From: Himantopus leucocephalus
Taxonomy: Eukaryota; Chordata; Aves; Charadriiformes; Recurvirostridae
Assembly: GCA_003993805.1 (NCBI GenBank)
Contig: RSEF01000001.1
Coordinates: forward strand, 68,602,124-68,666,123
Direction of reading: 5' to 3'
DNA length: 64,000 bases
The position numbers and the translations under genes are program-made. This document shows positions 40,198 through 52,700 of the stretch, piece after piece; the stretch's first letter is position 1; each line of letters opens with the position of its first letter. The notes beneath the pieces were generated by a model. That model was not told where the DNA came from. It searched no databases and saw only the letters and a list, made by a program, of their open reading frames with translations.

Positions 40198-41059
40198 GAG
40201 ATCGTCCTTTTCTCCTGTGCTTGAACCCAGAAGCTGGAATTAACTGGCAGGCCAGAGCTGACAGCCCTCAAATTTGCACGTCTGAAGGTTGAGGGCATGG
40301 TGCTGTGTCACGGGTGATGCTCAGCTCTGGAAGGACCTGGAGTCTGCTGAACGGCAGGGTACGGCCGTTGTTCGAGAGTGGCTGGGAGGCTTTCAGTCCG
40401 GCAGAAAAAAACTCTTTTGTTTGCATTTGTTAGCATCAGCTGGTGAAACCACTGTAATGTTTTTATTGTAAATGGGCTGAATGTCTGAGGGCAGGCACGT
40501 CTTACAAAGCAATATAACTTGCATTAAAAACTTGAGGAAATTTAAAGTAAAAAAAAAAAACAGTTCACTGAGTGTTCACTTGGAAAGTGGAGCAGCCTTT
40601 TGCCAGCCTGGCCTGATCTTAACATTTGTAGTGAAACTCCAGACTGAGATATTGTATGACTTTGGACTTGTTCTGATATTTTCATATATTATCATCACTA
40701 AACTCCTGTGCAAGTTTCTGGCAGTAGTTCACAGCAATGAGGGAGCACTCTGAATATTCAATGACGCCGCACTTGATGTCAGAAGCCACAGCAATGCCTT
40801 TGCTTTCTATTTGAAAGAAAAAAAAGTGTCCCTACAATAATGTTGCAACATCGCTACATGAAATGCTGAGCAGGCCCAGAAGGGGCAGGTGCATCAGAAA
40901 ACGGATGAAAGCACCTGAGCATGGAAAGTATTTAACATGGTCACAAAACATACCTTCTATATGTGACCAATGTTCTTTTAAAAAATGCAAATAAAAAAGT
41001 AAGTGTAAATCCAAGCATGACATGGATTTTATTGGGCGAGTTTGCCACTAAATCTGCAG

Positions 41060-41240
41060 AGTGGCCGATATGAATTACTGGTTAAAGCACTGACCTCCAA
41101 AGAAGCTGGGATGCTTAAAGCTGCAGTCCCTTTTTTGCCTTTAAAACACAGTTATAACTGGTGCAGCTTCTCCATCTGTAAAATCGGTACAACACACATC
41201 AAATCTTATAAAACCCTGTGAGCAAAAGCTAATGATGATC
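41060..41240 (+). mobile_element. MIR-like SINE
   Basis: The plus strand reads ACTGGTTAAAGCACTGACCT near the start and CTTCTCCATCTGTAAAATCG near 41169-41188, followed by an A/C-rich stretch and CCCTGTGAGCAAAAGCTAAT. These blocks appear in the order and spacing of MIR (tRNA-derived CORE-SINE) copies, including the 'catctgtaaaat' hallmark. The copy is diverged, as expected for an element that old. It lies about 80 bp before the L3-like fragment. Confidence 0.65.
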
Positions 41241-41317
41241 TCAGAAAACCCTTTAAGACCTAGGATGAAAACAGATTTACACAGACTCAAAGAGTTTAAG
41301 GCAAAAGCACCATCACA

Positions 41318-41570
41318 TGGGGGACAGAGGCCTGGAAGGAACTCAGCAAGTTATCTACTCCATCCTCTTGCCACAAGGCAGCATCAGCCAAACCAACACT
41401 GACAGCTGTTTGTCTAACCTGTTCTTAAAAACCCAGCCAAACTCCAGCATCCCACAGCCCCCCCCCAGGCACTGCACCCCAGCACCGAACCGTTTTCGTC
41501 ACTGGAGAGGTTTCCCCTCCTCCAGTGAGTCACTGCAGATATTGCAGATCATTAGATTTCACCCAGCTAC
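41318..41570 (-). mobile_element. Ancient CR1/L3-like LINE 3' region
   Basis: The plus-strand text CTGGAAGGAACTCAGCAAGT, then CATCCTCTTGCCACAAGGCA and TGTTTGTCTAACCTGTTCTT, follows the inverted 3' region of old CR1/L3-type elements in amniotes, where 'guess-match' blocks appear in this order with short indels. The sense orientation is therefore minus. Similarity fades after about 41480; the right edge is uncertain. A plus-strand open frame of 144 codons across this repeat (41317-41751) is therefore not a gene. Confidence 0.65.
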
Positions 41571-41614
41571 ACCCATAACGTCTGAGGCTCCACAACCTGT
41601 ATTGTATATGTGTC

Positions 41615-41632
41615 TATATATATATATATATT
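41615..41632. repeat. (TA)n microsatellite
   Basis: A run of TA dinucleotides (about nine units) just downstream of the L3-like fragment. Confidence 0.9.
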
Positions 41633-44600
41633 ATTTCAGTAGGTCTTTAAAAAAGCATGCTGATAACAGAAAAATCACACTGCTGAAAAATACAAAATTG
41701 TTTTCACGTGGTAGTGTCTCCACCCACGAGGTGAGGAAGAAGAGTGCTTAGGTACTGCTGGTTTCTTCCTCAAAAATTTTGCATCTTTCTGACCTTCAAA
41801 AGGCAAAGTTAAAGTAAGAGTGTTAGTAATCTACAGAGGCATAGGCAAGTCCAATTTGACCTGATAATAAAGCTGGGGGGAATTCTTAAAAACAAGATTT
41901 TGTTAGGGACCCATCTCCTTTCAGCTTAAACTGCTGCAAAGAGGCAGGAGAAGGCCCACGTCTTGAAAGACATCAGCCTCCTTCTAGAGATGTTCCTGCA
42001 CAGTCCAGGGATGAAAATAAATTGGAATTTCAGATCTACTTGTTAGTGAACAGAGAGAGAGCAAAGAACTGTTTCTAGTTGAGACAAGCTTAACAGCTCT
42101 TTATGGCTCTTGTAGAAGGAGGCTGTTTTTAATCTTAAGTGTGTGGACCTGTTGACTCTGAGCTGCAAGATCCTAGCTGGATGCCTAACTTGGCTGAAGT
42201 GACGTGTGGGATGAAGAGATACTACAGTTATGGGAGACAGAAAATAAGGCATACACCTATTTGATTGTTTCATTAATTCTGTGGGCCCACAGAGATACCT
42301 ATGGCTTGCCTAGAGAGCTGGAAACCCTTCCAGTAGTTCTTCAGTGTAAAACCAAGGGATTGCCCGCAGCCTAGTCCATTTATGCCTGTCATGAACTGAC
42401 CATTTTCTCCAAGTGTGGGGAGTTTCCTTCCAATACCAGGCTGAGCAGAATGGGCTGTATGTCTCAGAGGAGCACTAAGTTTCTCTGTGGAATTCAGTCT
42501 AATGGCAAACAAGAGTCATGCACTTTGTGGCAGCTGGTTGGCATCTCTGCCGCGTTGGGCTGGCAACCTCAGCCCAGAGCGCAGCACACCTGTGTAACCA
42601 CCAGAGCTCCCTCCATCACGTGCACACATGGGGAAGGCTCAGAAAACAGCCCAAAATGCAATGGCTAGAGAGTCTCATCCAGCTTTCCCAATCCCTGCAT
42701 CACGGTGAGCAAGAGACACTGGGAGCAAGTAACAGTGGACTGCAACCTCCTTATTGTGTATTTGCAAAACATTTAGAATGACAACACTCCGATAACGACT
42801 CCTGGCATTATCAGAGTAAAAACAATAAATATTGGATTTGTACATGCGGTAACTGAGCTTCTCCTGCCCCACACATGTTTTGCTGCTTGAAGGTGGAGGA
42901 GTGAAGCTACCAGAATACACAGCGGGCAAATACAGCAAGAGAAGAAACAACTGGGTGCTGGGGAAGAAGAACAGCCTGGGCCAGGGAATCTCCCCATGTA
43001 TGCCAGCGTGTGGAACAGGCACCGACTCGCAAGCCAGCAGCGAGCTGACCAACCTGCTGCACACTATACACGCATCCTCTCCCGAAGCTTATCTGGCCTC
43101 CCAGTAAACCATCCAACACTCCTCCCCTCTGCTGCTCGCAGGAGGAAGGGAGGATGCAGGAAGGGAGTGTTTTAGGCAAAGTGTCTGACACCCAGAAGCT
43201 TGACCCTCTGCTGACTCAAATTGCTGAGTAAAGGCTGCTGTTGCAGACAGCCCTCTGTTCCTTTCCTATTTTTGCCACAGATTTTAGTTGTATTTGCTCA
43301 AATTTAATTCCTGATTAATAATCAGTTCTGTTTTTAGCAGTCGCCTGAAATTCAAGAAAATGCACAGGAATCTCATTATTGCTTCTTTATCCTTTGCTTT
43401 TCCTGCCCCATGTGCTCTCTTTAACATGCTTGCAAAGCCCCACCACTCACTTTGAAGAGCCATCAGCACATTTCGGGGCCATCCTGGGAGTTTACTGTTC
43501 ACATTCTGTCTTCCCTCACCTCTCCCCATGCTTTGCTCAAGATCCTCTCTTTCTGCATCACATTACATATAGATTGCATACGTTTTGAGGAAAGGAACAC
43601 CTCATTATTTGGTTTTGTGACGGCCTTAAGTAATTCTGGGTAACTGAAAAAAAAATCTTTTTTTTTTTTAATTAAACTAATTATGTCTGTGAGACTGATA
43701 TAAATTATATGTACTGTTACAAAAAAAAGAGTACAGTTAATGTTATTTAAGTTCTTCATTAACAATATGGAAAAAAACACTTGTCTTTTCTATTACTTAT
43801 CTGAGCAACTGCTCTCCACTGCTGGCAGGCTATCCTACTGCTGGCTTATCCATTCGCGATCACACCTGCACCCTACACTAGGATTTATCCTGGATCTTCG
43901 GCTATATTAAACTGGCTTTTACCTATAGCACATAAATTGCCTCTACATCTGACTCTCCACTTGTGCACATGCAGGGGTACAGGTTTCTAACACAGTGGTT
44001 GAAAGCAGTATTGGGAAGGAAAGGATTATTTTCAGCTACCTGGTGACCAACAACAAATTGTGTTATCCTCTGCGGTTTCATGGATGCTCAGTTCAGTTAT
44101 GGGTTTTATCCAATAGATGGCTCCTCGGTAGCAGGAAGGATTCTCCCACTGCTCTCCTTTTCTTCACAGAGTTTCAGTAAGACTTTCTAATATTTACACA
44201 GCCATTATCTTGCAAATATAGGCATTTTGTGCACACTGACAAACACACAGAAGACGCATGTGTGCATGAATGAAAGAACAAAAGAAAAATTAAATGGCAT
44301 TTTATATATTTCATGCCACTTTGTCCTCTGCCAGTACAGAGATGCATGAAAAATGACAGTCAGGCAGCCCTGTGGTCTGAAATGCTTCCTAAAGTCAAAC
44401 TAAAAAAAAAAAAAAGACAAACAACTTTAGAAACACATGAATATTAACAGCATGCCAGAATACCAGCTGTCTTTCTCCCCGAAAATATGAGGACATCTCC
44501 CACATCTTACATATCCCTGACTGAGCAATACTTAAGCAACTTACAGGCATCATTACTCCTCTGTCTATGAAAGATTTTTCACAACAACAACAAAAAATCC

Positions 44601-47600
44601 TATGTGTAATTATTGATATAATGAACCAGAAGAGCTCTGTGTAATTGGCAGGGTGCAAGTTAACATCATTATGAGTAATGCTGCCATTTCTGAGATGGGG
44701 ACAGTGAATACGCTTTTGTTGTTTTCCAGAAAAACATAATCAGAATAATAATAGCAAAACCCGAGACATTAATTACATTCAGACAAATCATGTTTATCCC
44801 ATATACGCGCTTGTGACTTCTCTGATTCAGAAGAGCAGTTCCCAGTCATTTATGTCCTGAGACCTACCTTGCATCTCACTCAAATCTTGTCAAGATCTTG
44901 TCAAACACCTGGCAGTAACCCCACTTTGGAGATTGTGACCCTTCAGTCAGACCACACAATCAAGTGAAAACAGAACACCCACAATAAATAATAAATCTCA
45001 TAGAAGCCAGACCATGGCTATTTAAATCCCTATGGCTTAACACTTCAATGGGGCACAACTATAAGCCCACTGTACCTGCTGTTACCATCTAAAATAATAA
45101 CAACCCTAATAATAACCTTTATCCTTGAAATATTAAGCTGCTTTGAAAAGGGGGGGAAAGGTACCAGTTTACTATAAATATACGTATAATTATATAGCAT
45201 CTTAACATTAGCACAATTACAGTCATAATAACTGTCAAGAAAAAAATAAATGTTTTGTCCCTGTTCAACGCTGAGCACAATCACTGTTTACATTTCAGTG
45301 CTCCAAAAGGACTTGCCTAATTCCATACCTCAAATCAGCTTTTTTGCTGGCTAAAACTTGGAAAATTCAAACCAACTTGCCCTTTGCTCACTCCAAAATA
45401 AGCTCATCAGCATGCTTGATCATGGGCTGTTATACTATCGCTTCCCTTTACTCCTGAGCAGATACCCCAAACAGCCCTCCAGCCCAACGGGTATCGTGCG
45501 GAGAAACAGCACATGCTTTGGTGACCCCTCAGCTGGCACAAGGCCCCTTTGCATGCCCAAAGTACAGCTGGGACATTGCTCTTAAGCTGTGCAAGGAACA
45601 GGCTTAACCCCTGGCCGGTCCCAATACCGGTGAAACACAAAAGCTCCATCTTTCCTCCCGTCTGTCTCTCGGGATGCTGCAGCCAGCAAAACTTACCCAG
45701 ACCCAAAGCCAAGCCTGCAGACTTTCACCCTCCTCCCCTTTTTAAGGGGCTAAGTTACAAACATGCTAAAAGTTAGAGTTCGCAACCGAAATACTGACAA
45801 CAGTTTTCACCGTGGAGCAGTTTAAAACAGACAGCAGTGATATTCATTAAGCTGTTAATAATGGATTGTGGCACAAAGCAATTTATCAAGTTTCCATTGT
45901 AATTAAAATCACTGAATATTTGGGCAATTGCAATGCACCTAGCTCTCCCTGCTTCTGAAGCTTTACATTTTAATGTGAATTATGGCTCCCTCTCCCCAGA
46001 GACCTACTAAAAAGCCCATTTTAATTGGTATGTTTTTAATTGAGATTACATTATTAAAAAGTGTACATTTCTGTTGAAGAGAGAAAGAAGGTGCTCGGCT
46101 CCCCTCTGGTTCTCTGTCTCTCTTAGATATAGCTTGCTTATCCCAGCGGGAGGGAAAAATGAAGGGTAGTCGCTGCGAAGAAAGTGGAGAAAGCCCTGCA
46201 CAGTCACAGGCTACGAAGGCTGCCATTGACTGCCGCAGATGCAGGATTTTCAGTGGATTTTTGGGGGGAGGAGAGGAATCGCGACAATCGTTCAGGCTGC
46301 TCTTTAGCAAAAGGCAGACGGAGGAACCCCACGCAGGGATTTCTGCCTTGCAGCCAGCTGACATCCAGGGCACGCTTTAGAAAGCCTCTCCTCAAGGTTT
46401 CCAATGACAGACAATCTGTCGTTTTCCATAATAAGTAACTCTAATGTTAAATTATCCTCAAAATCCAGATACGGTCATGAGCAGATGGGGTCCAGCAAAG
46501 GCCTCTACCTCTGCTGGCTCCAGCAGATTCGGAGGGAGAGGCAACCACCGGGGCAGCCTGGGCACGGTGGCAAGAACAGAATTGCCCCGGCAAACAAAAT
46601 TGGTCACCTTTGCGCACTGAGATGGTCAGACAGACTTGCCACCAGGTTCAAAAGAAAAGCAACTTCATGCGCTTGGCATCCAAATGCTGGCCACATAAAT
46701 GGTTCTCCTGTTGGCAAGATGGGCTGTCAGTGTCTCTTATAAGTAGGAGTATGGATCTGCTAAGGTAAGTAGACACAAGAGAAAAGGGAGAAATATCAAA
46801 GGAGCACAAAGTAGATACCAACAGTTGAGACGGATCAAGGGAAAAACCTCCAGAGATCAAAATATGCCAACACATGGACAAGACAGTTGAACCAGAATGA
46901 AATATCATAGAACGCTTTTTTCATAACCGCTTCAGAAAAGGTCATACCATATTGGAAAAAGAAGGCAGTGCGTGGGGCTGAGAGAGGTCACTGTAGGCAA
47001 ATAGAGACACAGAGAGGCTAACAGACAAAAATTCAAAGATCACCCACTAATACCACAAGTGCTGCAACTCCCCTCCTAGTTATGGGCGCGACTCAGCGAG
47101 GAAGGATGGTGAACCAATAACAAATAAAAGAAAGAAAAAAAAAAAAAAGGATGAAATATGAAAGACAAGACAAAACTGAAAATGTTAAAACTGACAGAGA
47201 AAGAACAAGCTCTTTTATTGCAATTAGGTCAGTAAATCTGTGATTTTTTTCTAAATTAAGAATTTAGACGCTACGCTCTAGTTATGTATGTCAGAAGAAA
47301 GGCTGTTTGTAAAGGGAAAATACCAAAACATGCTATTGCTCTGAACAGCAAGGTAAAATAAATACATAAAACTCCTAATCCCAGTCAACAGATCCTTTGG
47401 AGATTTAGATCAAGAGTAAGCAAAGAAAAATCACCTATGTAAATGTAGATTAGATTTTATATCCCACCTTGGCATTAAAGGCCACCACACTGTTATGCAG
47501 AAAATTAATCTCCAAATGATTTCATCTTATGGCAAGATTCCCTTTGTTTGCTGATTTGAAAACCCCACACCCTGGATGAAGACCAGATCACAGATTAAGC

Positions 47601-47944
47601 AGCAAAAAGGAATGGCTTTCAGTAACCTAAAGTAAGATCATCTGAGAAACTTGGGAGGGACAGACCACAAGGATAACGTGCAGAAGAGATAAGGAACTGT
47701 AAGGGACAGAAGTTAAAAAAGAAAGGGAATTTGCACAACTTCAGGGTGATATTTTTTTCCTTTCAGCCAAAGGGATGAATCCTGAGACCGTACCGTGAAG
47801 GAAAGCAAATGACAGGAAGCAGGAAAAGACATGTTGGAGAAGATTTACTTTATGCTGAGGGAATCGCAAAGCGAAACTGTGCTTCCAAGCCTCTATGAAA
47901 ATGACCCTGAAAGACAGATGTAACACTGCTTAGGCTGGATATTT

Positions 47945-48548
47945 TGCACGGATGACAACATGCAACAGAAAGGCGAGATTACTTACTGATTTGGCATGTA
48001 TCAACAGATATATGACTACATCAGATTCTGCCCTGAGTGCTATAAAAGAGAGGTAGCTGGAGATGCTTTACTCCCTTCCCAGGAAACAGATACCTTTTTC
48101 TCAGCCCCGTCCGTAGCAAAGTCTCATTGGATCTGTCTAACTTCTGTGACCCAATACCCAGGAACATTTCCCCAAAGACACACAGTGACCCAACAGGTTG
48201 CAACAGCCTCGATCCAATTATTTTCTCTGATCAGAGTATCAGGAGAGATGGTAACTAACCAGGGGACAAACTTTATGTCTAAGGTCATGAAACAGCAGTA
48301 TTGAGTACTAGGTATAAAAAGTATTAAAGCTTATGCCACATCCTCCTCAAACAGATGGCCTTTCAGAAAGATTTAATCAGACATTGAAATGCATGCTGCG
48401 AACACTCATTACTAGCACAGGATCAGGCTGGGACAAGTGGCCAGCACTGACGTTATTGCCTACAGGGAATTACCACAGGCATAAACAGGATTTTCAATGT
48501 TTGAACTTCTCTCTGGATAACAAGCACAGGGTCCCCTTGCCATCATAA
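47945..48548 (+). pseudogene. Degenerate retroelement integrase fragment
   Basis: Two plus-strand open segments carry integrase hallmarks. The first (47996-48304) has YIRFCPECYK, the CxxC half of the integrase zinc finger, then VTQYPGTFP and VTNQGTNFMS around the second catalytic position. The second (48333-48548) has HPPQTDGLSERFNQTLK, the region with the catalytic Glu. Damage is clear: an in-frame TGA at 47987-47989 just before the first segment, a TGA at 48302-48304, a change of frame before the second segment, Asn where the second catalytic Asp is expected, and no recognisable first catalytic Asp. The His pair of the zinc finger is not intact in this frame. The order suits an LTR retroelement (retrovirus-like or Ty3/gypsy-like). 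I cannot assign the family. It is non-functional. Confidence 0.85.
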
Positions 48549-48587
48549 GGGAGGGTAAAGCAAGAGATTCACGATAGGGTGGGCCAG

Positions 48588-48838
48588 GTCTAGTTTGCAG
48601 AGGAAAAGAAAGAGACCCCAGGCCCTCATAAGGAAAAAACACCTTCTTTTTGGCTTCCTCATCCTTCTTTTTTTTGCCTCTGCTGGTCAAGCCACCAAAA
48701 AGCTCAGTGACACTGACCAGTGTTTGCCGGATCCCACCTTCAAAGCACAATGGGCTCTTGCTCATTGGAAAAATGAACCAGGAAAAACAGGGTATAACCA
48801 CAATAACCAGCACCTAGAAGGAGGTGTAAACAGANAAA
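48588..48838 (+). pseudogene. Putative truncated env leader following the integrase relic
   Basis: An open frame directly downstream of the integrase fragment starts with a basic stretch (RKRKRPQ), followed by a hydrophobic segment FGFLILLFFASAGQA that looks like a signal peptide with a small-residue cleavage site. About 47 further residues follow with one Cys and no TM part. A tagtttgcag splice-acceptor-like sequence sits just before it, where a retroviral env acceptor could be. No ATG starts the frame; it opens at a TTG-containing stretch. An ambiguous base at 48835 and an A-tract end it. Position after integrase and the leader-like sequence suggest env, but there is no diagnostic env motif. 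Confidence 0.4.
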
Positions 48839-48842
48839 ACAA

Positions 48843-48844
<2 letters not shown>

Positions 48845-48876
<32 letters not shown>
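48845..48876 (+). repeat. A-tract (32 A) ending the retroelement fragment
   Basis: An uninterrupted run of 32 adenines lies immediately downstream of the integrase/env-like relic and is followed by unrelated AT-rich DNA. It could be the poly-A tail of a retrotransposed transcript or a later homopolymer expansion. The ambiguous base at 48835 warns that this stretch was hard to sequence. Confidence 0.9.
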
Positions 48877-48878
<2 letters not shown>

Positions 48879-49495
48879 ACTTTTGATCTTCCCTTCAAGG
48901 ATGGGGCAGTTTCTTTGAAAAAGACAGATTTGTCTTTTAATTCTTTCCTCCTCCAGTTTTTCTGAGAAATTTTACTGCAAACATTATTTGAAAAAGTCCT
49001 TAAGCTATCTTTTGGCCTAGATTTTTGATAAACAATATTTTAAGTGACTGATTTTACCATGTAAACACAATTTTAAAAAGTCACTAAAACCCTTGACATT
49101 ACCAACAACTGAGCATGTGAGTTTATTTATTTTTACCCTGGATGAGTTTTTTCAACACTAAAAATCCCACCCTTCTCAATTAAAAGTTGCTTCTCATATG
49201 CTGTAGATCAGCAAAGCCAAATGTCCATCTTCACTTCCCGCACCGGCTGGTGAAAACAGGAGGAAAATACATGCAAACCTTATTGACAGAAGCATTTAAG
49301 CCCTTCCTCCCTGTAACTCCGAAGGCATCCTGTTGGCCTAATGACTTCCTGTGGATTAACGCTGCCACAGGGAGTGTCTGAACCTCCCCTGTTCTGCCCA
49401 GAGAGGGGCAAAAATACCATTGGAAGGCCCTCTGAAGAAGCTCCACCACGCATCTCTTCGAAAGCAAGGTTAGCTTTTCCTGCATAGATACTCAC

Positions 49496-49760
49496 GTTTT
49501 CCCAGTACTGTCTGCAAGATTATTCTTGGCAACTCTGGATACCCAAAAACTTCACCAGCTAAATCAGTATGAACACCCTGGTCCTTTGAGTTAATTTCTG
49601 TCCTTTGGTACAAGTCTACGCTCTTGCAAATTAGAGCATGCGAGCGGTGCTCCAAGAGGTCAATGAGATCGCTCACATGCATGACAGCAATTTGGATCCC
49701 TGATTGTAGATGAGGTGGGATGTGTGAAACATGAGACAGGGACACTGCTTCTGTCACCCC
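49496..49760 (-). other. Unassigned candidate exon (open, with consensus splice sites)
   Basis: On the minus strand a polypyrimidine acceptor (tttcttcttcag) is followed by 265 nt open in one frame, then AAAAC|GTGAGTAT, a good donor. The translation contains VTEAVSLSHVSHIPPHL, MHVSDLIDLLEHRSHALIC, YQRTEINSKDQGVH and VFGYPELPRIILQ. I do not recognise the product. It lies in the large TBXAS1 intron on the same strand, but 265 nt is not a multiple of three and the intron is phase 0 on both sides, so inclusion would shift the TBXAS1 frame. It may be a chance frame, an exon of an unannotated transcript, or part of a retroelement relic next to the 48-kb fragment. Confidence 0.25.
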
Positions 49761-52700
49761 CTGAAGAAGAAATGAAGATACACGGTAGTGGTTGAAAAAC
49801 ACTAAAAGGGAGTGGGTAGAGATGGAGGTATTGGGGAAAGAGTCCCAGATGCCAAGATTATCTTGTCATGGTTGCTGCAGGGTTTGCTGGAGTGGGACAG
49901 ATAATATTTACATGATACCACCTGCCCGTTCCTTGTCTAGGATCCATAAAGTACTCTGATCCCTAACCAAGGAGGCAGTAGAAATGGTGCGATAAGAGCA
50001 AAGGGTGAGTGACAGCAAGCAGACCTGGTACTTGCTTGCTGGCAGCAGGTAACCAAGCAGACATTTGCTATCTTCTTGTGACTGCAGTGCTCGTAAAGCG
50101 CTGGGCTCACAGGTGTGCTGGGCTGCAGAACTGGGACAGATGCAGCAGTAATGCAAAACTCTCCCTGCTTCTCCATCAACACGCCTCAGGGAGGTGAGAA
50201 AGTCACCGCTCTCGTTACTTATTCTGTCCTTGATCTCTTTTGAGCAGAGAGACTGCAGAACTGCATTTCATGATGAAAGCACCTCAGCCAGACACTTCAG
50301 CCCAGGCCTGAAACCAAAAGATCACATTTTGTGGGCCTGCAATTCATCGTTGGAAAGAGAACAACAGACTGATCAAGAAATTTCAACTGGTGACCAAAAG
50401 TAATAGGGATTTTGAGTTCATCTCCTTTCAAGGTTTTGAGGACTTCCTATGTTAAAATGCCCACTTAAGAAATTCTGAGGAAGTTATAAAATTCATTACA
50501 TCTTTAAGAAAAAGAAAAAAAGAAAGAAAAAAGGATTTTTTTTCAAATGTGAGAATAAAGGAACACAATTTTAAAAGCAAGCAGTAATGGCTTGATTTTT
50601 AAAAGAAGGTGAAAAACTAAAATGCCTTTTAGCATGATGCTACTTTTTTTTCCTCTGAGAATCACTGTGTGCTGCCCAAGCACAGAGACCAGATTTCATT
50701 TTCAAAAGATTTTATTAACATATACTACAGAAATTATAACCTTCTGCTTAAAACAGCAGACATACAGGTTTAATACTTGGGTTCAAACCCCGTATTTGGC
50801 ACAAATTCCCTCTATATCTTTAAGACACTCATTTACCTTTCTGGAAAGCCCACTTCACGTTTCCTCCCAACAAAGGCAGTGGGTAATGACATGATCAAAC
50901 CGTGAGAACAGCCCAGCGGAACAGAATTGCAGCATCCCTCCTACAGACTTAGAAAAACAAAAGGACCATACTGATCCTTTGTTTTACTGACTTGATAAAT
51001 CAATAAAAATTGATTATTTAATTTTGCCATACAGTGTGTATCCTTAAATGGACACCACCTTCTTTCAAATATAAACAAGTTTTGCTTGGTTTTCTACAAA
51101 GGCAGGAAAACTGCACACTATTAGAAGGTGTCTAATCCTCCCATCTGCTGTTTCCTTAGAAAAATATTTACTTTTTAACATCTGTACTGCATTTCCACAG
51201 TTCAAACACACACATAGCTCCTGGAATGTACACAGTATTTAGCAAATTTTTAACTAAGTTTTCTTAGTAATTGTATAGTTTTCCCTTGACAAGGAGAGGA
51301 TCAGACTTTTTCAGAAGGATTACCCCTGCTCAACTCATTTCAAGCAGCTCTTGAATAAAATAGTTCATTAGTTCATGAAAAGGAAAAACTCCAGGGAACT
51401 GCTGGGGAAGGAAGAGAAAAGAACAGAGTGCCACAGTAATTAGGTTTTCAGATTGTCCCTTATCCTCCAGAATGCAGGTACACACACACATGTCCCTCTT
51501 CCCCTTAGGTAAAGCATTTAGGGGAGCTCATTGCACGTTTTTCCCTGGGAATCAGTGTTGCAGAGATTAAAGTTGTAACCAGGCCATCACTTCCCAGAAA
51601 GATATTAAAAGATACCACTTCCTTATAGTGCATTACTATTGCTACCCAGTAGTGAAAGCGCAGCGCTCTCCCCTTTGCAAGCATATAAACAGCTTAGTTT
51701 CAGATTTCCTTAAAATTCAGTTTCCCGACCTTTTTAGGCTCCCATGGCTGATGCTGGAAGACCAGAGGATCTTCACACACCAGGAATCACTCGTGTCTGC
51801 TTGGGTTTGCTGACAACTGGGGGGCAGCAGAGCCAGTGACTGTACTTACCAGGGACCAGGGAAAGGATTGGTAGGAATGAGAAGTGGGGAAGATTGGAGG
51901 GGGTTGCAATTGTTGACTGGCAATTGCTGACCAGAGGAAAACCCCTTTTGAGCTAGACCTAGCACACTAGAGTACAGAGCATCCCAGGGCCATAACAATT
52001 CACGGGAGGGCAGATCATCACCAGAACTGGCAGCACTGTACAGCTTCTTTGTGGCTTTACAGCACGTGGCTCACAGGCAGGGTGGTTCACGGCAGCACAG
52101 CCTTCTCCCATTGCTCCTTCTGTCTGCTCTGCACTTACACCAAAAGCATTCAGGTGGTCCATAGGTCTCCAGCCAGATTGACTAAACTGCCAGCTGAGAT
52201 GCCAATGAATACAGTTCTGGTGACACTTTCCTGTGCTCTCATTTCAAATCGGCTTGAGACCACCAAGAAACAGCTGGTCATCATCAGAAACATCATCAGG
52301 TGACTACCTGCCTGGCATGGATCTGTGACCTTGAATTATGCATATCCAGTGGACAGTATGACGGGAAAAAATCAGGAGACATCAGTAGAATGTGTTGCAG
52401 CCTCTATGAACTCTCCGATTCTCCTTGTTAAAGGGTGCATATTTTGAAAAGTGGATTTTCCCACAGATCTGTTGTGATTTTCCAAAAATAATGTTTTGCA
52501 ATATCCTTAAATTGTTACATTCCAATTATTGTTATTGCTATGGATTACAAATGAAATGCTGGCCTTTCATCTGCTGAGGGGGCTTAGTTTCAAACCTCAG
52601 TTTGGTTCATCACCATGAAAGACTCCTTCATCTAGACATCATCATTTAAAACAGACTGGTAGGTTAAGAACTGAGCAGAACATGGCAGAAAAACAACTCT

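Noticed and set aside
41317..41751. 144-codon plus-strand open frame
   Set aside because: It lies on the antisense of an old CR1/L3-like 3' region and extends into a (TA)n run, so it is repeat-derived, not a gene.
50780..50800. GGGTTCAAACCCC resembling a tRNA T-loop / B box
   Set aside because: I could not fold acceptor, D and anticodon arms around it, so there is no support for a tRNA gene or a defined SINE.
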